A stretch of 64,000 nt of DNA from Vibrio sp. YMD68 (GCF_029958905.1 NZ_CP124613.1:744001-808000), one strand, 5' to 3'. Positions 1 to 9,640 are shown, counted from the first letter of the stretch. Made by a program: numbers and translations. The notes: generated by a model from the sequence alone, not told the origin.

Positions 1-1029
1 GTGATGAACTACGGCCAGCACGGCATGGGCCACGGTCACTTCGACACCCTGGGTATTACACTCTTTAATCGTGGCCATGAAGTGCTGCGCGAATACGGGT
101 TTGCTCGTTGGATAAACGTTGAACCTAAATTTGGTGGTCGTTATCTACCTGAAAACCCATCGTATGCACGTCAAACCATTGCGCACAATAGCGTGACTAT
201 CGATGAAACTTGTCAGAATAATTTTGATGTTGAACGCGCGGACTCTGTGCATGGTATACCGCACTTCTTTAACGTTGATGATAGTAACATCAAAGGCATG
301 AGCGCATTTGCGAACGCTCACCATGATGGTTTTGAGCAGCAACGCAGTGCTTTTCTTCTCAATCTAGAGGAATTAGAAGCGCCTCTTTTGATTGACCTAT
401 ATCGACTCGCCGGAGAAGGAGAGCATCAATACGATTATTCTCATCAATATGGTGGTCAAATCATACACACTAACTTTGCCTATGAGACATTCCAAGAACT
501 GAAGACCCTAGGCGATGACAACGGCTATCAGCACCTTTGGAAGGTGGCGCAAGGGCAAGCCAATGAACTGGCATTAGTGAGCTGGCTCCAAGACAACAGT
601 TACAACACTTGGCTTGGTACGAGTTCAAACAATAATGCGGAAGTGATTTTTACTCGCAGTGGGGCAAACGATCCTAGCTTTAACCTGCGCTGTGAGCCTG
701 CATTCATTTTGCGTAGCCGAGGCGAATCCACCTTATTTGCGTCAGTACTTGAAACACATGGCTATTTCAACGAAGAGTTTGAACAGTCTGTTAATGCGCG
801 TGGTCAAGTACAAAACATTCAAGTGATTGGGCACAGTGACATCGCTTCCATCATTGAAATCACGACAAAGAAATCAGTTATTACCCTGATGATCAGCAAC
901 CAGGCTGATGCATCAGGTGAAACCAAACACCAAGTAGAATTTAACGATAAAACATACAGCTGGACAGGCTACTACTCACTAGACATCTCTATTTCAGAAG
1001 TAGCGACGTCAAAGCAGGAGAATAAATAA
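1..1029 (+). CDS. PL17 oligoalginate lyase, C-terminal part (cut by left edge)
   Basis: The frame is open at base 1, so GTG there is an internal codon. By alignment with the next gene, about 385 N-terminal residues lie outside the window. The visible part holds the family's HGHFD motif (as HGH near residue 12), the GGRYLPEN segment with the conserved tyrosine, and the C-terminal beta-sandwich (heparinase II/III-like). PL17 enzymes cut alginate oligomers exolytically to unsaturated monosaccharides. The product is closely similar to its neighbour over its full visible length but clearly diverged, so this is an old paralogue pair. Its TAA stop overlaps the next ATG (TAATG), which implies translational coupling. 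Function is firm at family level; the preferred uronate is not readable. Confidence 0.9.
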   Translation: MMNYGQHGMGHGHFDTLGITLFNRGHEVLREYGFARWINVEPKFGGRYLPENPSYARQTIAHNSVTIDETCQNNFDVERADSVHGIPHFFNVDDSNIKGMSAFANAHHDGFEQQRSAFLLNLEELEAPLLIDLYRLAGEGEHQYDYSHQYGGQIIHTNFAYETFQELKTLGDDNGYQHLWKVAQGQANELALVSWLQDNSYNTWLGTSSNNNAEVIFTRSGANDPSFNLRCEPAFILRSRGESTLFASVLETHGYFNEEFEQSVNARGQVQNIQVIGHSDIASIIEITTKKSVITLMISNQADASGETKHQVEFNDKTYSWTGYYSLDISISEVATSKQENK

Positions 1030-3209
1030 TGAGCTATCAACCACAAGCTTATCAACCGCTATTAATGAACTTTGAGGAAGCAGCGGAACTTCGTAAAGAT
1101 CTTGGCAAGGATAGCCTATTAGGAAAAGCGTTATCACGTGATATCGCTCAAACAGATGCTTACATGACTGAAGTTGGCATCGAAGTCCCTGGACACGGTG
1201 AAGGTGGGGGTTACGAACATAACCGCCATAAGCAAAACTACATACACATGGATTTAGCGGGTCGTTTATTCCTGATCACTGAAGAAGCGAAATACCGTGA
1301 TTACATTGTAGAAATGCTAACGGCGTACGCGAAAGTGTACCCAACGCTTGAAAGCAATGTGAGTAAAGATACGAACCCACCGGGCAAGATTTTCCACCAA
1401 ACATTAAACGAAAACATGTGGATGCTTTACGCGTCATGTGCATACAGCTGTGTTTACCATACGCTTGAAGACGATCAGAAAACGTTGATTGAAACGGATC
1501 TGTTTAAGCAAATGATTGACCTTTTCGTTGTAACTTACGGCCATGACTTTGACATCGTTCACAACCACGGTTTGTGGGCTGTTGCCGCGGTTGGTATCTG
1601 TGGTTACGCAATCAACGATCAAGAGTCTGTAGACAAAGCCATGTACGGCTTGAAGTTGGACAAAGTGAGCGGCGGTTTCTTAGCGCAACTCGACCAACTG
1701 TTCTCGCCAGACGGCTACTACATGGAAGGTCCTTACTACCACCGTTTCTCTCTGCGTCCAATCTACCTGTTCGCAGAAGCGATTGAACGTCGTCAGCCAG
1801 AAATTGGCATCTACGAGTTCAACGACTCAGTCATTAAGACCACATCTTACGCGGTATTTAAAACAGCTTTCCCAGACGGTTCATTGCCTGCTTGTAACGA
1901 TTCATCGAAAACGATCTCTATCAACGATGAAGGCGTAGTGATGGCAACCTCTGTGTGTTTCCACCGTTACGAGCAAGCCGAAACGCTTCTTGCGATGGCG
2001 AATCACCAGCAAAACGTATGGGTTCACGCATCAGGCCAAACACTGTCTAACGCAGTTGAAGCGGCTGATGAAATCAAGCCATTTAACTGGGGCAGCCTCT
2101 ACATCACTGATGGCCCTGAAGGCGAGAAGGGTGGTCTAGGTATTCTACGTCACCGTGACGAGAAAGATGACGACACGATGGCGCTTATCTGGTTTGGTCA
2201 GCACGGTTCTGATCACCAGTACCATTCAGCGCTCGATCACGGTCACTACGATGGTTTACACCTAAGTGTGTTCAACCGTGGCCACGAAGTGCTTCACGAT
2301 TATGGTTACGGTCGTTGGGTTAACGTTGAGCCGAAATTTGGCGGTCGTTACATCCCAGAGAACAAGTCTTACTGTAAGCAGACGGTGGCTCACAACACAG
2401 TGACAGTTAACCAGAAGACACAAAACAACTTCAACACGGCATTGGCAGAGTCGAAGTTTGGTGAGAAGCACTTCTTCAACATCGAGAATGAAAAACTGCA
2501 AGGCATGAGTGGACGTATCTCAGGTTACTACGAAGGGACTGAAATGCAGCGCAGTATTCTTCTGGCTGATCTTCCTGAATTCGAAAAGCCACTAGTGATT
2601 GATGTTTACCGCATCGAGTCTGAGCAAGAGAATCAATATGATCTTCCTGTGCATTACTCGGGTCAAATCATCCGTACTGATTTTGAATACCAAACCGAAT
2701 CTACACTGAAACCTGTGGGCGACTCTGATGGCTACCAACATCTTTGGAACCTAGGTTCAGGTAAAGTTCCTCATTCATCAGAAAGAACAAGCTCTCTAGT
2801 CAGCTGGCTGGTGAACAACAGCTACTACTCACTAGTCACCAGTGCAGCGGCTGACAGTGAAGTGATTTTTGCTCGCCTAGGTGCTAACGATCCTGATTTC
2901 AACCTGCGCAGCGAGCCAGCAATGATCATGCGTCAGTCTGGCAAAGACCATGTTTTTGCATCAGTGCTAGAAACTCACGGCTACTTCAATGAAGAGTTTG
3001 AGCAATCGACTAACGCACGTGGTTTAGTTGAGTCAGTGACGGTTGTTGGCCACAACGAGGTAGGCACAGTGATTCGCATTGCAACAACGTCAGGTAACAC
3101 TTATCACTACGGTATTTCTAACCAAGTTGAAGATAAGCAACAATCAACACATACGGTTGAATTTGCCGGTGAAACATTCACCTGGGAAGGATCATTCGCT
3201 CAGATCTAA
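1029..3209 (+). CDS. PL17 oligoalginate lyase
   Basis: Complete protein of 726 residues, the usual PL17 length. The N-terminal alpha-toroid carries the HNHG motif (Asn179-His180) and the PDGYYMEGPYYHR stretch (about 227-239), whose tyrosine matches the catalytic acid/base of characterised PL17 lyases. The DHGHYD motif (403-408) and GGRYIPEN (Tyr441) form the rest of the active site, followed by a C-terminal beta-sandwich. No signal peptide is seen, so it should act in the cytoplasm on imported alginate oligomers. AGGAG at 1017-1021 lies 7 bases before the ATG, and the ATG overlaps the preceding stop. The PL17 pair resembles the two PL17 genes of alginate-using Vibrio such as V. splendidus. 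Confidence 0.93.
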   Translation: MSYQPQAYQPLLMNFEEAAELRKDLGKDSLLGKALSRDIAQTDAYMTEVGIEVPGHGEGGGYEHNRHKQNYIHMDLAGRLFLITEEAKYRDYIVEMLTAYAKVYPTLESNVSKDTNPPGKIFHQTLNENMWMLYASCAYSCVYHTLEDDQKTLIETDLFKQMIDLFVVTYGHDFDIVHNHGLWAVAAVGICGYAINDQESVDKAMYGLKLDKVSGGFLAQLDQLFSPDGYYMEGPYYHRFSLRPIYLFAEAIERRQPEIGIYEFNDSVIKTTSYAVFKTAFPDGSLPACNDSSKTISINDEGVVMATSVCFHRYEQAETLLAMANHQQNVWVHASGQTLSNAVEAADEIKPFNWGSLYITDGPEGEKGGLGILRHRDEKDDDTMALIWFGQHGSDHQYHSALDHGHYDGLHLSVFNRGHEVLHDYGYGRWVNVEPKFGGRYIPENKSYCKQTVAHNTVTVNQKTQNNFNTALAESKFGEKHFFNIENEKLQGMSGRISGYYEGTEMQRSILLADLPEFEKPLVIDVYRIESEQENQYDLPVHYSGQIIRTDFEYQTESTLKPVGDSDGYQHLWNLGSGKVPHSSERTSSLVSWLVNNSYYSLVTSAAADSEVIFARLGANDPDFNLRSEPAMIMRQSGKDHVFASVLETHGYFNEEFEQSTNARGLVESVTVVGHNEVGTVIRIATTSGNTYHYGISNQVEDKQQSTHTVEFAGETFTWEGSFAQI

Positions 3210-3273
3210 TCACTTTTAAATCTGAGCACTTTCAAATCTAAGCACTGTTCAATTTAAGCATTGTTCAATCTAA
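3210..3273 (+). repeat. Four tandem 16-bp units after the PL17 stop
   Basis: Units at 3210-3225, 3226-3241, 3242-3257 and 3258-3273 follow the pattern GCACT(T/G)TTCAAATCTAA with a few changes each; a fifth partial GCACA follows. The array starts at the base after the stop codon and ends before the terminator, so it is transcribed as 3' UTR. Confidence 0.85.
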
Positions 3274-3297
3274 GCACAGAGTGAACAGTAAGTTAAT

Positions 3298-3330
3298 AGC
3301 CGGATGCGATATGAAGTATCCGGCTTTTTA
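3298..3330 (+). terminator. Intrinsic terminator of the PL17 operon
   Basis: AGCCGGAT (3298-3305) pairs perfectly with ATCCGGCT (3318-3325) and is followed by a T-run. The remainder of the spacer to 3574 holds a repeated CATTACTAG word (about 3366 and 3391) and otherwise nothing I recognise. Confidence 0.85.
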
Positions 3331-3574
3331 TATTGAGATTCCGTTTACCGCTTCTATATCGCTTTCATTACTAGCAAGCCTTATTGGCAAGCATTACTAG
3401 TTAAGCATTGATAGAAAGGGTAGGAAGGAGGGACATTTTTCTTCTTTTGGCGGTTAGATATCACCATGTTGGATGAGTTCTCATTCATGAGATTCAAAAT
3501 ATCTATATGTCATGATTTCAGCTACTATACTACCCGTTGCACTGCCGAAAGATACTATTGTTAAGGAAATTTCA

Positions 3575-5194
3575 ATGATGAGCGTATTACAAAAATACAA
3601 GGTAAAAACCAAGTTGATGGGCTTGGTTGCTATTGCCGCGACGCTGATGTTAATGACCACTGTTTTTCATTTACATCAATCCTATCAAACGGATGTTTCC
3701 GATCGGAAATCCGCAATGAAAGAACAAGTCAAGGCGGCGGTGAGTTTGGTTCAGTACTATTCCAACAAGTACCCGAATGATCAAGAACAAGCACAAACAG
3801 AAGCTAAACTCGCTTTGGAATCGATGCGCTTTGAAGGAAAAAATTATTTTTGGATCGTCGATACTGACAATACCTTAATAATGCATCCCCTGCGTAAGAC
3901 TCAAGAAGGTCAATCGATGCAATCGGTCACCGATGCTTCGGGAAAACAGCATTGGTTAGAAATGACAACGATTGGTCGTGGGGTAGGGGAAGGATTTTTG
4001 ACTTACGCTTGGGTAGCCCCTAACGGTGAAACTTCGGAAAAAGTCTCTTACGTAGAAAACTTTACTCAATGGAACTGGGTGATAGGGACAGGAGTCCATC
4101 TGCTCGATATTGAGTCTCGTTTTATGGAGAATACCATCGGGCAAGTAGGTAAAATTGCTGTTGTTTTGGTGCTCCTTATTGTTTTCGGTATCATGATTGC
4201 CAACGATATTTGCCAACCTTTAAGTACTTTGATCGCTAGAGTGAAAAAGCTCGAAGAAGGGGATCTTACTCAAGATTTCACCATAACGAGAAAAGATGAA
4301 ATAGGGGAAATATCAGCCGCACTGCACTCTGCTTCTCAAGCCATTAGAACGACGCTAAAAACAGCAAGTGAAAGCACAGAGCAGTCCATTGCAATGAGTG
4401 GCACTATAGCGGCAGCCACAGAGCAATGGTCGCACTCCATCACCGATCAACACCAACAGTTATCGCAGTTGTCTGAGGCGATGGAAGAAATGAATTCAAC
4501 CATCAATGAAGTGGCCCATAATGCAGAAACTGCTTCAACGTCAACATCTGAAATTAACGGTCAGGTGGTATCTAGCCATCAGTTAATGAACAAAGCTCTT
4601 GAATCTATTCATAATGTATCAAAAGGTATTCAAATCTCTGATGCTCGAGTGGGTGAGCTAAAAGTGGGTGTCGACGAAATTGGTAATGTTACGCAGGTTA
4701 TTCAAGGCGTATCAGAGCAAACGAATCTGTTGGCGCTCAATGCCGCTATTGAGGCTGCACGTGCGGGAGAACAAGGCCGAGGTTTTGCCGTTGTGGCTGA
4801 TGAAGTACGAAGCTTAGCCAGCCGAACGCAGCAGTCAACGATCGAAATTCAAGAAACGATTAACAAGCTTGATGAGAGCAGCATGAGATCGGTTCAATCA
4901 ATGTCAGAGTGCACAACGCAAACCCAGGTGTGTGTAGAAAATACCGAGCAAATTCAAGTGGCTTTGGAGCAGATCTCAACGCTCGTTTCCCATGCTAACG
5001 ATATGATCATGCAAGTCGCTACTGCCACAGAACAGCAAGGGGCCGTAACGGGGGAGATAAATACGACGGTGACTAATATTCATAACGCAGCGGATGAAAT
5101 CAGCCAAGGCGCTCAGCATTTAACTTCTGAGAGCTATGCTCTGAATGAAACAGCAACGGCACTTGGCAAACAGCTTAAACACTTTATTGTTTAG
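3575..5194 (+). CDS. Methyl-accepting chemotaxis protein, Cache sensor
   Basis: A membrane chemoreceptor of 539 residues. It has an N-terminal membrane segment (about 15-32), a periplasmic single-Cache (sCache_2-like) domain with the [11 protein letters not shown] signature, a second membrane segment, a HAMP linker, and a cytoplasmic signalling domain with the hairpin [19 protein letters not shown]. The frame is open further upstream to 3512, but AAGGA at 3563-3567 sits about 7 bases before the ATG at 3575, and this start puts the charged N-terminus just before the first membrane helix. The ligand is not readable. sCache_2 domains often bind small organic acids. It lies next to alginate lyases, so sensing of an alginate-derived compound is possible but unproven. 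A terminator follows, so it is monocistronic. Confidence 0.92.
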   Translation: MMSVLQKYKVKTKLMGLVAIAATLMLMTTVFHLHQSYQTDVSDRKSAMKEQVKAAVSLVQYYSNKYPNDQEQAQTEAKLALESMRFEGKNYFWIVDTDNTLIMHPLRKTQEGQSMQSVTDASGKQHWLEMTTIGRGVGEGFLTYAWVAPNGETSEKVSYVENFTQWNWVIGTGVHLLDIESRFMENTIGQVGKIAVVLVLLIVFGIMIANDICQPLSTLIARVKKLEEGDLTQDFTITRKDEIGEISAALHSASQAIRTTLKTASESTEQSIAMSGTIAAATEQWSHSITDQHQQLSQLSEAMEEMNSTINEVAHNAETASTSTSEINGQVVSSHQLMNKALESIHNVSKGIQISDARVGELKVGVDEIGNVTQVIQGVSEQTNLLALNAAIEAARAGEQGRGFAVVADEVRSLASRTQQSTIEIQETINKLDESSMRSVQSMSECTTQTQVCVENTEQIQVALEQISTLVSHANDMIMQVATATEQQGAVTGEINTTVTNIHNAADEISQGAQHLTSESYALNETATALGKQLKHFIV

Positions 5195-5214
5195 CCGTTA
5201 AGTGTGAATCAATC

Positions 5215-5241
5215 AGCGAGCCTATGTGGCTCGCTTTTTTG
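5215..5241 (+). terminator. Intrinsic terminator after chemoreceptor gene
   Basis: AGCGAGCC (5215-5222), loop TATGT, GGCTCGCT (5228-5235), then six T. Confidence 0.9.
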
Positions 5242-5390
5242 TTTCCCCAATTGCTATTGCATTGTTGATTGTCTGGCTGCCTGATTTCCCCAATGAATAA
5301 ATAAATCAGTTGAGAGAAGAGGCCACCTTGTTTGTTATACTCTCTTCAAACCACGGGTTATTGCGTGTTTGCCTGAAAGGTAGGTTTCAA

Positions 5391-5465
5391 GGAGCTATGT
5401 CCTATAGAGCTATGTTTTATAGAGCTATGTCTTATAGATCTATGCCCCAAAGAGCTACGCCCATA
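5391..5465 (+). repeat. Five tandem 15-bp units upstream of the PLD gene
   Basis: Units of the form AGAGCTATGTCTTAT start at 5391, 5406, 5421, 5436 and 5451. The middle three are nearly identical and the last two decayed. Because 15 is a multiple of 3, one frame reads a repeating (R)AM(S/F)Y pentapeptide, but this frame has no ribosome site I trust and probably is not translated. This array and the preceding terminator are the only structures I see in the spacer 5195-5541. Confidence 0.85.
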
Positions 5466-5541
5466 AACTCGATCAGTGTAATAAATCATGGCAAGAACCC
5501 TCTTGAAATGGTCATTCCAAGTTAGAAAGGAAATGTTATCA

Positions 5542-7158
5542 ATGGCTGTGCTTCAACACATTCGTGTCACTTTGTTTTTCGTTGCTACCCTCACCGGATG
5601 CGCATCACTTCCTGAAAAAGTGTCCCACTCAGCAGTGCCGGTGGTTAGCCAGCAAAGCAGCACATTGTCTCAGATGAGTGATGCCTACCAGCTAGCGCAA
5701 CCCAACATTGGAATGAGTGCTGTCTCGGTTCTTGATACTGGATGGGACGCGTTAGCTCAGAGGTTGGCACTCATTGAAACCGCAGAGCACAGTATCGATA
5801 TTCAATATTACATATGGAACTCCGATGTTTCTGGCCGTTACTTGGCAAGCCGCTTGGTGGCAGCGGCAGAACGTGGGGTAAAAGTTCGCTTGATGTTGGA
5901 TGATATCAACCTGAATGAACGAGAAAACTTGTTGACCACACTCGATTCTCACCCAGATATAGAGATCCGCATTTATAATCCAGCGCCAAGTCGTGGCGGG
6001 GTGTCCAAGCTGGTGAGTGTATTGGGGGATTTCTCTCGTTTAAATCGCCGTATGCACAATAAGTCATTCACGGTTGATGGCGCTCTGTCGGTTGTGGGAG
6101 GGCGAAATATTGGCGATGAGTATTTTGACCTTTCTGATGACATTAACTTTCGTGACCGAGACGCACTGGTCATGGGCGCTGTGGTCGCAGATATAGAGGA
6201 AAGCTTTGCCCAATACTGGGACAGTGACTGGTCTTATCCTGTTCACTTGCTAGGGGGCGAAGCCACAGTCGATTTTGCTGATCTGAATAATATTACAGAT
6301 TTGGCTGGGTTGACGGGTTTTGGTGAGGTAGAAGTGCCGCGCTATTCAGACTATCCAGCTTTACCTGACGGTAATTCTAAACCTGACGGCAATTCTAAAC
6401 CTGACGGCAATCCTGAGGGAAACAAGGCGGCGAAAACGTTGCTGAACGAGACAATGGAGCAAATGAGCTGGGTTAAGGCTCAGTATGTGTCGGACCGCCC
6501 GGTTCCTGTTGACGAAACCAACACCAACCAACCCAAGGCGACGGCGCGATTCATGGCCCAATTGGCTGAGCAATCAGAGCACGAAATATTATTGGAGTCG
6601 GCCTATTTGATCTTCGATGAGTCGCAGCTAGAAATGTCCCAAATGTTGACGAGTGAAGGTGTCGTAATCAAAGCGTTAACCAATTCAATGGCATCGAATG
6701 ATCTGCTCACCAACCATTCGGGCTACGCGGGTCGACGGTTAGATATATTGGAAAGTGGTGTTCAGTTGTTTGAGTTGAAACCCGATAGCACACTGTGTGA
6801 GATGTCGACCAAGGATGTGTCTAAATGCGCGCCATCAGCGCCGTATGGGCTTCACACCAAATCAGCGGTATTTGACAGAAAAATAGCCACCATCGGATCA
6901 TTTAATTTCAATTTACGTTCAACGTATCTCAATACCGAATCTCTACTTGTGATCGACAATGAAGATGTCGCTAAACGCCTAGCAGAAGCGATGGATCAGA
7001 CGATGAACGAAGACCACAGTTGGCGTGTCGATCTTGAGAGTGGCGAAGTGCGCTGGCACTCTGGTTCAGAAAGCTGGAATAGCGAACCTGAAACGGGCCG
7101 CTGGGAGCGAGTGAAGTCTCGTTTTCTACAGTTGTTACCGATTGAGAAATACTTGTAA
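5542..7158 (+). CDS. Phospholipase D-family lipoprotein (cardiolipin synthase-like)
   Basis: Protein of 538 residues with a lipoprotein signal (LTGC, Cys20), so it is an exported membrane-anchored enzyme. It has two HKD motifs: H172-K174-D179 followed by GGRN, and H438-K440-D445 followed by GSFNFN. Together they form one PLD active site. This is the layout of YmdC/ClsC-like proteins, which act in phosphatidyl transfer or phospholipid hydrolysis. The start at 5542 is preferred because AAAGGA at 5526-5531 is well spaced and the signal peptide begins there; ATG 5533 and 5488 are in frame but poorly placed. A linker between the two PLD halves carries an in-frame PDGNSK repeat (residues 275-290). 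It stands alone between two spacers. Confidence 0.88.
   Translation: MAVLQHIRVTLFFVATLTGCASLPEKVSHSAVPVVSQQSSTLSQMSDAYQLAQPNIGMSAVSVLDTGWDALAQRLALIETAEHSIDIQYYIWNSDVSGRYLASRLVAAAERGVKVRLMLDDINLNERENLLTTLDSHPDIEIRIYNPAPSRGGVSKLVSVLGDFSRLNRRMHNKSFTVDGALSVVGGRNIGDEYFDLSDDINFRDRDALVMGAVVADIEESFAQYWDSDWSYPVHLLGGEATVDFADLNNITDLAGLTGFGEVEVPRYSDYPALPDGNSKPDGNSKPDGNPEGNKAAKTLLNETMEQMSWVKAQYVSDRPVPVDETNTNQPKATARFMAQLAEQSEHEILLESAYLIFDESQLEMSQMLTSEGVVIKALTNSMASNDLLTNHSGYAGRRLDILESGVQLFELKPDSTLCEMSTKDVSKCAPSAPYGLHTKSAVFDRKIATIGSFNFNLRSTYLNTESLLVIDNEDVAKRLAEAMDQTMNEDHSWRVDLESGEVRWHSGSESWNSEPETGRWERVKSRFLQLLPIEKYL
6364..6426 (+). repeat. In-frame 18-bp repeats encoding PDGNSK
   Basis: CCTGACGGYAATTCTAAA occurs at 6364 and 6382, then a partial third copy at 6400 that decays into PEGNK. 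Copy-number change would keep the frame and only lengthen the linker between the two PLD motifs. Confidence 0.9.
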
Positions 7159-7207
7159 AAATCAGGCTATACATCCATGCCATGAGCCATATTTTTGATT
7201 TCCACGC

Positions 7208-7243
7208 TGTTTTGAATGTCAGCATTGTTTTGAATTTCAGCAT
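7208..7243 (+). repeat. Two 18-bp direct repeats after the PLD gene
   Basis: TGTTTTGAATKTCAGCAT at 7208-7225 and 7226-7243 with one mismatch. A decayed third copy may lie at 7190-7207. They start about 50 bases past the PLD stop codon. Confidence 0.75.
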
Positions 7244-7358
7244 TGAGGGCTGACTAACAGAGACTGTGCACCTTTTGATGAGGCAGGCTCAAGTATTCGG
7301 TCGCACAAAACTATCGAGCCAGCCCTCAGTTGATTTTACTTTTATTGCTTCCTTTAGC

Positions 7359-8612
7359 TTAGAGGTAGCGCTGCATACTCAGATCATGATGCTCAATTTG
7401 AGGTGTTTTATTGCTGACAATATCAGCGATCAACTGCCCAGAACCACACGCCATTGTCCAGCCTAACGTACCGTGACCGGTATTAGTGAATAGGTTTTTA
7501 ATGGGTGTTTTTCCTATCACCGGGGTACCGTCTGGTGTCATTGGCCTTAAACCTGTCCAATATTGAGCCTGCTCAAAATCACCCACATCAGGGAACAGAT
7601 CATTCACTACGCGATTAATGGTGGCTTTCCTTTTGTCAGGAATCGACAGGTCGAAGTCGGTCAATTCGGCTGTCCCGGCAATTCTTAAACGATCTTCAAA
7701 TCGAGTAATGGCGACTTTATAAGTTTCGTCCATAACGGTTGACTGTGGCGCATGTTCAACGTGATCAATGGGTAATGTCAGCGAATAACCTTTTACAGGG
7801 TAAGTCGGTAATTGGATGCCAAGTGGGGCGAGCAATTTGGCTGAGTAACTCCCGCAAGCGACAACATAATGATCGGCTTGTAACGGGCCAAGACTGGTTT
7901 CAACGGATTCAACGACGCCGTTGTTTTGGGTTAATGAATGAATGTCAGTATCAAAATGGAAGTGAACGCCAGCTTGCTTAGCCAATTCAGTCAACTGTTG
8001 GCAGAAAAGAAAGCAGTCTCCGGTTTCGTCATCAGGTAAATGCAATCCTCCCACGATTTTTTCTTGCACTCGCTTGAGCGCGGGCTCTTTCTCGATGCAA
8101 CCTTGGGTATCAAGTAAAGAAAATTGAGTGTGACTTTGCTTAAGCAGAGCCATGTCTTTTTCTATAGCGATAAGCTGTTTAGAGTTTCTAAAGACTTGCA
8201 ACGTTCCGAGCTGACGGCCCTGATACTGAATGTCGGTATTTGTTCTAAGCTCACCTAGGCACGTTCGGCTATAATTCGCCAAGCGCAGCATTCTTGATTT
8301 GTTGGTGTTGTAATGTGAAGCGCTGCAATTTTTGAGCATTTTACTTGCCCAAGAGATCATCGCGGGTGAAAGGCTCGGTTTTATTTTGAGCGGGGCATGT
8401 TCTTGCATTAGCCATTGTATTGCTTTTAGTGGAATACCCGGCGCCGCCCACGGTGATGAATAACCGTAAGATATCTGACCGGCGTTGGCGAAGCTGGTTT
8501 CTTTCCCACATTCTGATTGCCTATCGACAACGGTTACCGAATGTCCCTGAAGGGAGAGGTACCATGCACTTGTCAGCCCTATTACACCGCCACCTAATAC
8601 AATTACTTTCAT
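7359..8612 (-). CDS. dadA: D-amino acid dehydrogenase-like FAD oxidoreductase
   Basis: Protein of 417 residues with an N-terminal FAD-binding motif (GGGVIG, 7-12), the DadA signature SYGYSSPWAAPG (48-59), and a C-terminal GLRPMTPDGTPVIG segment typical of the family. DadA enzymes oxidise D-amino acids to 2-oxo acids and ammonia at the inner membrane and pass electrons to quinone. It is divergent from a LysR gene with about 100 bases between, the usual arrangement for a regulator and its target. No dadX alanine racemase is adjacent, but a different PLP racemase lies just beyond the regulator. The substrate may therefore be a D-amino acid other than D-alanine. The symbol is by family resemblance only. 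Confidence 0.82.
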   Translation of the reverse strand: MKVIVLGGGVIGLTSAWYLSLQGHSVTVVDRQSECGKETSFANAGQISYGYSSPWAAPGIPLKAIQWLMQEHAPLKIKPSLSPAMISWASKMLKNCSASHYNTNKSRMLRLANYSRTCLGELRTNTDIQYQGRQLGTLQVFRNSKQLIAIEKDMALLKQSHTQFSLLDTQGCIEKEPALKRVQEKIVGGLHLPDDETGDCFLFCQQLTELAKQAGVHFHFDTDIHSLTQNNGVVESVETSLGPLQADHYVVACGSYSAKLLAPLGIQLPTYPVKGYSLTLPIDHVEHAPQSTVMDETYKVAITRFEDRLRIAGTAELTDFDLSIPDKRKATINRVVNDLFPDVGDFEQAQYWTGLRPMTPDGTPVIGKTPIKNLFTNTGHGTLGWTMACGSGQLIADIVSNKTPQIEHHDLSMQRYL

Positions 8613-8713
8613 TACATTTCCTTCTTGTCAGTTGGCGCTAGTTTGTGTGTTTTACAAATCGCTAACAATCGATAAGAATTAACAACAGTGTATAGAAATT
8701 CTAAAGGCAGAAA

Positions 8714-9640
8714 GTGAAGTACTTGAAAAGCAATATGGCTTCAGCATTGATGACGTTTGTTGAAGTCGGTAAACGGGGCAGTTTGACCGGCGCAGCGAAA
8801 GCAAAGTGTTTAACGACAGGGGCGATTAGCCAACAACTGCTTCAACTTGAGAATAATCTAGGGGTGCGATTAGTTGATCGACATTCCCGTGGTGTCACCT
8901 TGACGGAAGCTGGGCAATTGTTGCACCGAGTCGCGTCCTCAAGCTTTCAAGATATTGATACCGCTTTGGCGAGTTTACAAGCTCATTCCGTGGGCTCTTC
9001 AGAAGTAAGATTAAAACTCACTCCGTCATTTGCTTTTAAATGGCTAGTCCCGAGACTAGAAGGGTTTCATCGTTTATATCCAGACATTCAAGTACAAATC
9101 TATGCGGAAGGTGCTCTGGTCGACCACACGTCGCAAGATTTCGATGTTGTGATCGATTATGGCCCGATACCTTATCGTGACTCTCATGCTGAATTGTTGC
9201 TAGAAGAAAAGCTGATGCCTGTCATGAGCCGCCATTATTTGGACAAACACAATGTATCTAAAGGGCAGCAGGTGGAATCAACAAGCTGGTCTAGCGTTAC
9301 CTTGTTGCACGATGCGCTGCCCTGGCCGGGGGCCATCAGACAGCATGAATGGAAGTATTGGGCGGAAAAAAATGGTGTAACGACACCGGTTGATAAAGGC
9401 CATTTCTTTAATCGAACGGATATGGCAATGTCAGCTGCGGAAGCTGGGGTTGGCATTGCAATGGCAAGAGAGGCCTTGATCCAAGATGAGTTATCTAGCG
9501 GCCGATTGGTTGCACCGTTTCCAGCGATGAATGCAAAAGCCGGGTACTTTCTTATTGCTCATTCTCATTCAGTAGCAGCGCAGTGCTTTACTCAGTGGGT
9601 TCGCTCTCAAGTGTCTGAATCAATGCTTAAGGAGGCTTAG
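8714..9640 (+). CDS. LysR-family transcriptional regulator
   Basis: A protein of 308 residues with an N-terminal winged helix-turn-helix (about 12-65, with GSLTGAAKAKCLTTGAISQQL) and a periplasmic-binding-like effector domain. The gene starts with GTG at 8714 (AAAGG 8703-8707 upstream); ATG at 8735 is an alternative. The domain style with WPGAIRQHEWKYW resembles the GcvA/AmpR branch. It is divergent from dadA and converges 3 bases from the racemase gene, so it probably controls the whole D-amino-acid locus. The effector is unknown. I could not pick a clear T-N11-A box in the divergent spacer. Confidence 0.88.
   Translation: MKYLKSNMASALMTFVEVGKRGSLTGAAKAKCLTTGAISQQLLQLENNLGVRLVDRHSRGVTLTEAGQLLHRVASSSFQDIDTALASLQAHSVGSSEVRLKLTPSFAFKWLVPRLEGFHRLYPDIQVQIYAEGALVDHTSQDFDVVIDYGPIPYRDSHAELLLEEKLMPVMSRHYLDKHNVSKGQQVESTSWSSVTLLHDALPWPGAIRQHEWKYWAEKNGVTTPVDKGHFFNRTDMAMSAAEAGVGIAMAREALIQDELSSGRLVAPFPAMNAKAGYFLIAHSHSVAAQCFTQWVRSQVSESMLKEA

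Noticed and set aside
5310..5525. 71-codon ORF across the 15-bp repeats
   Set aside because: The repeat forces an open frame of period 15; no ribosome site precedes it and it overlaps the PLD leader.
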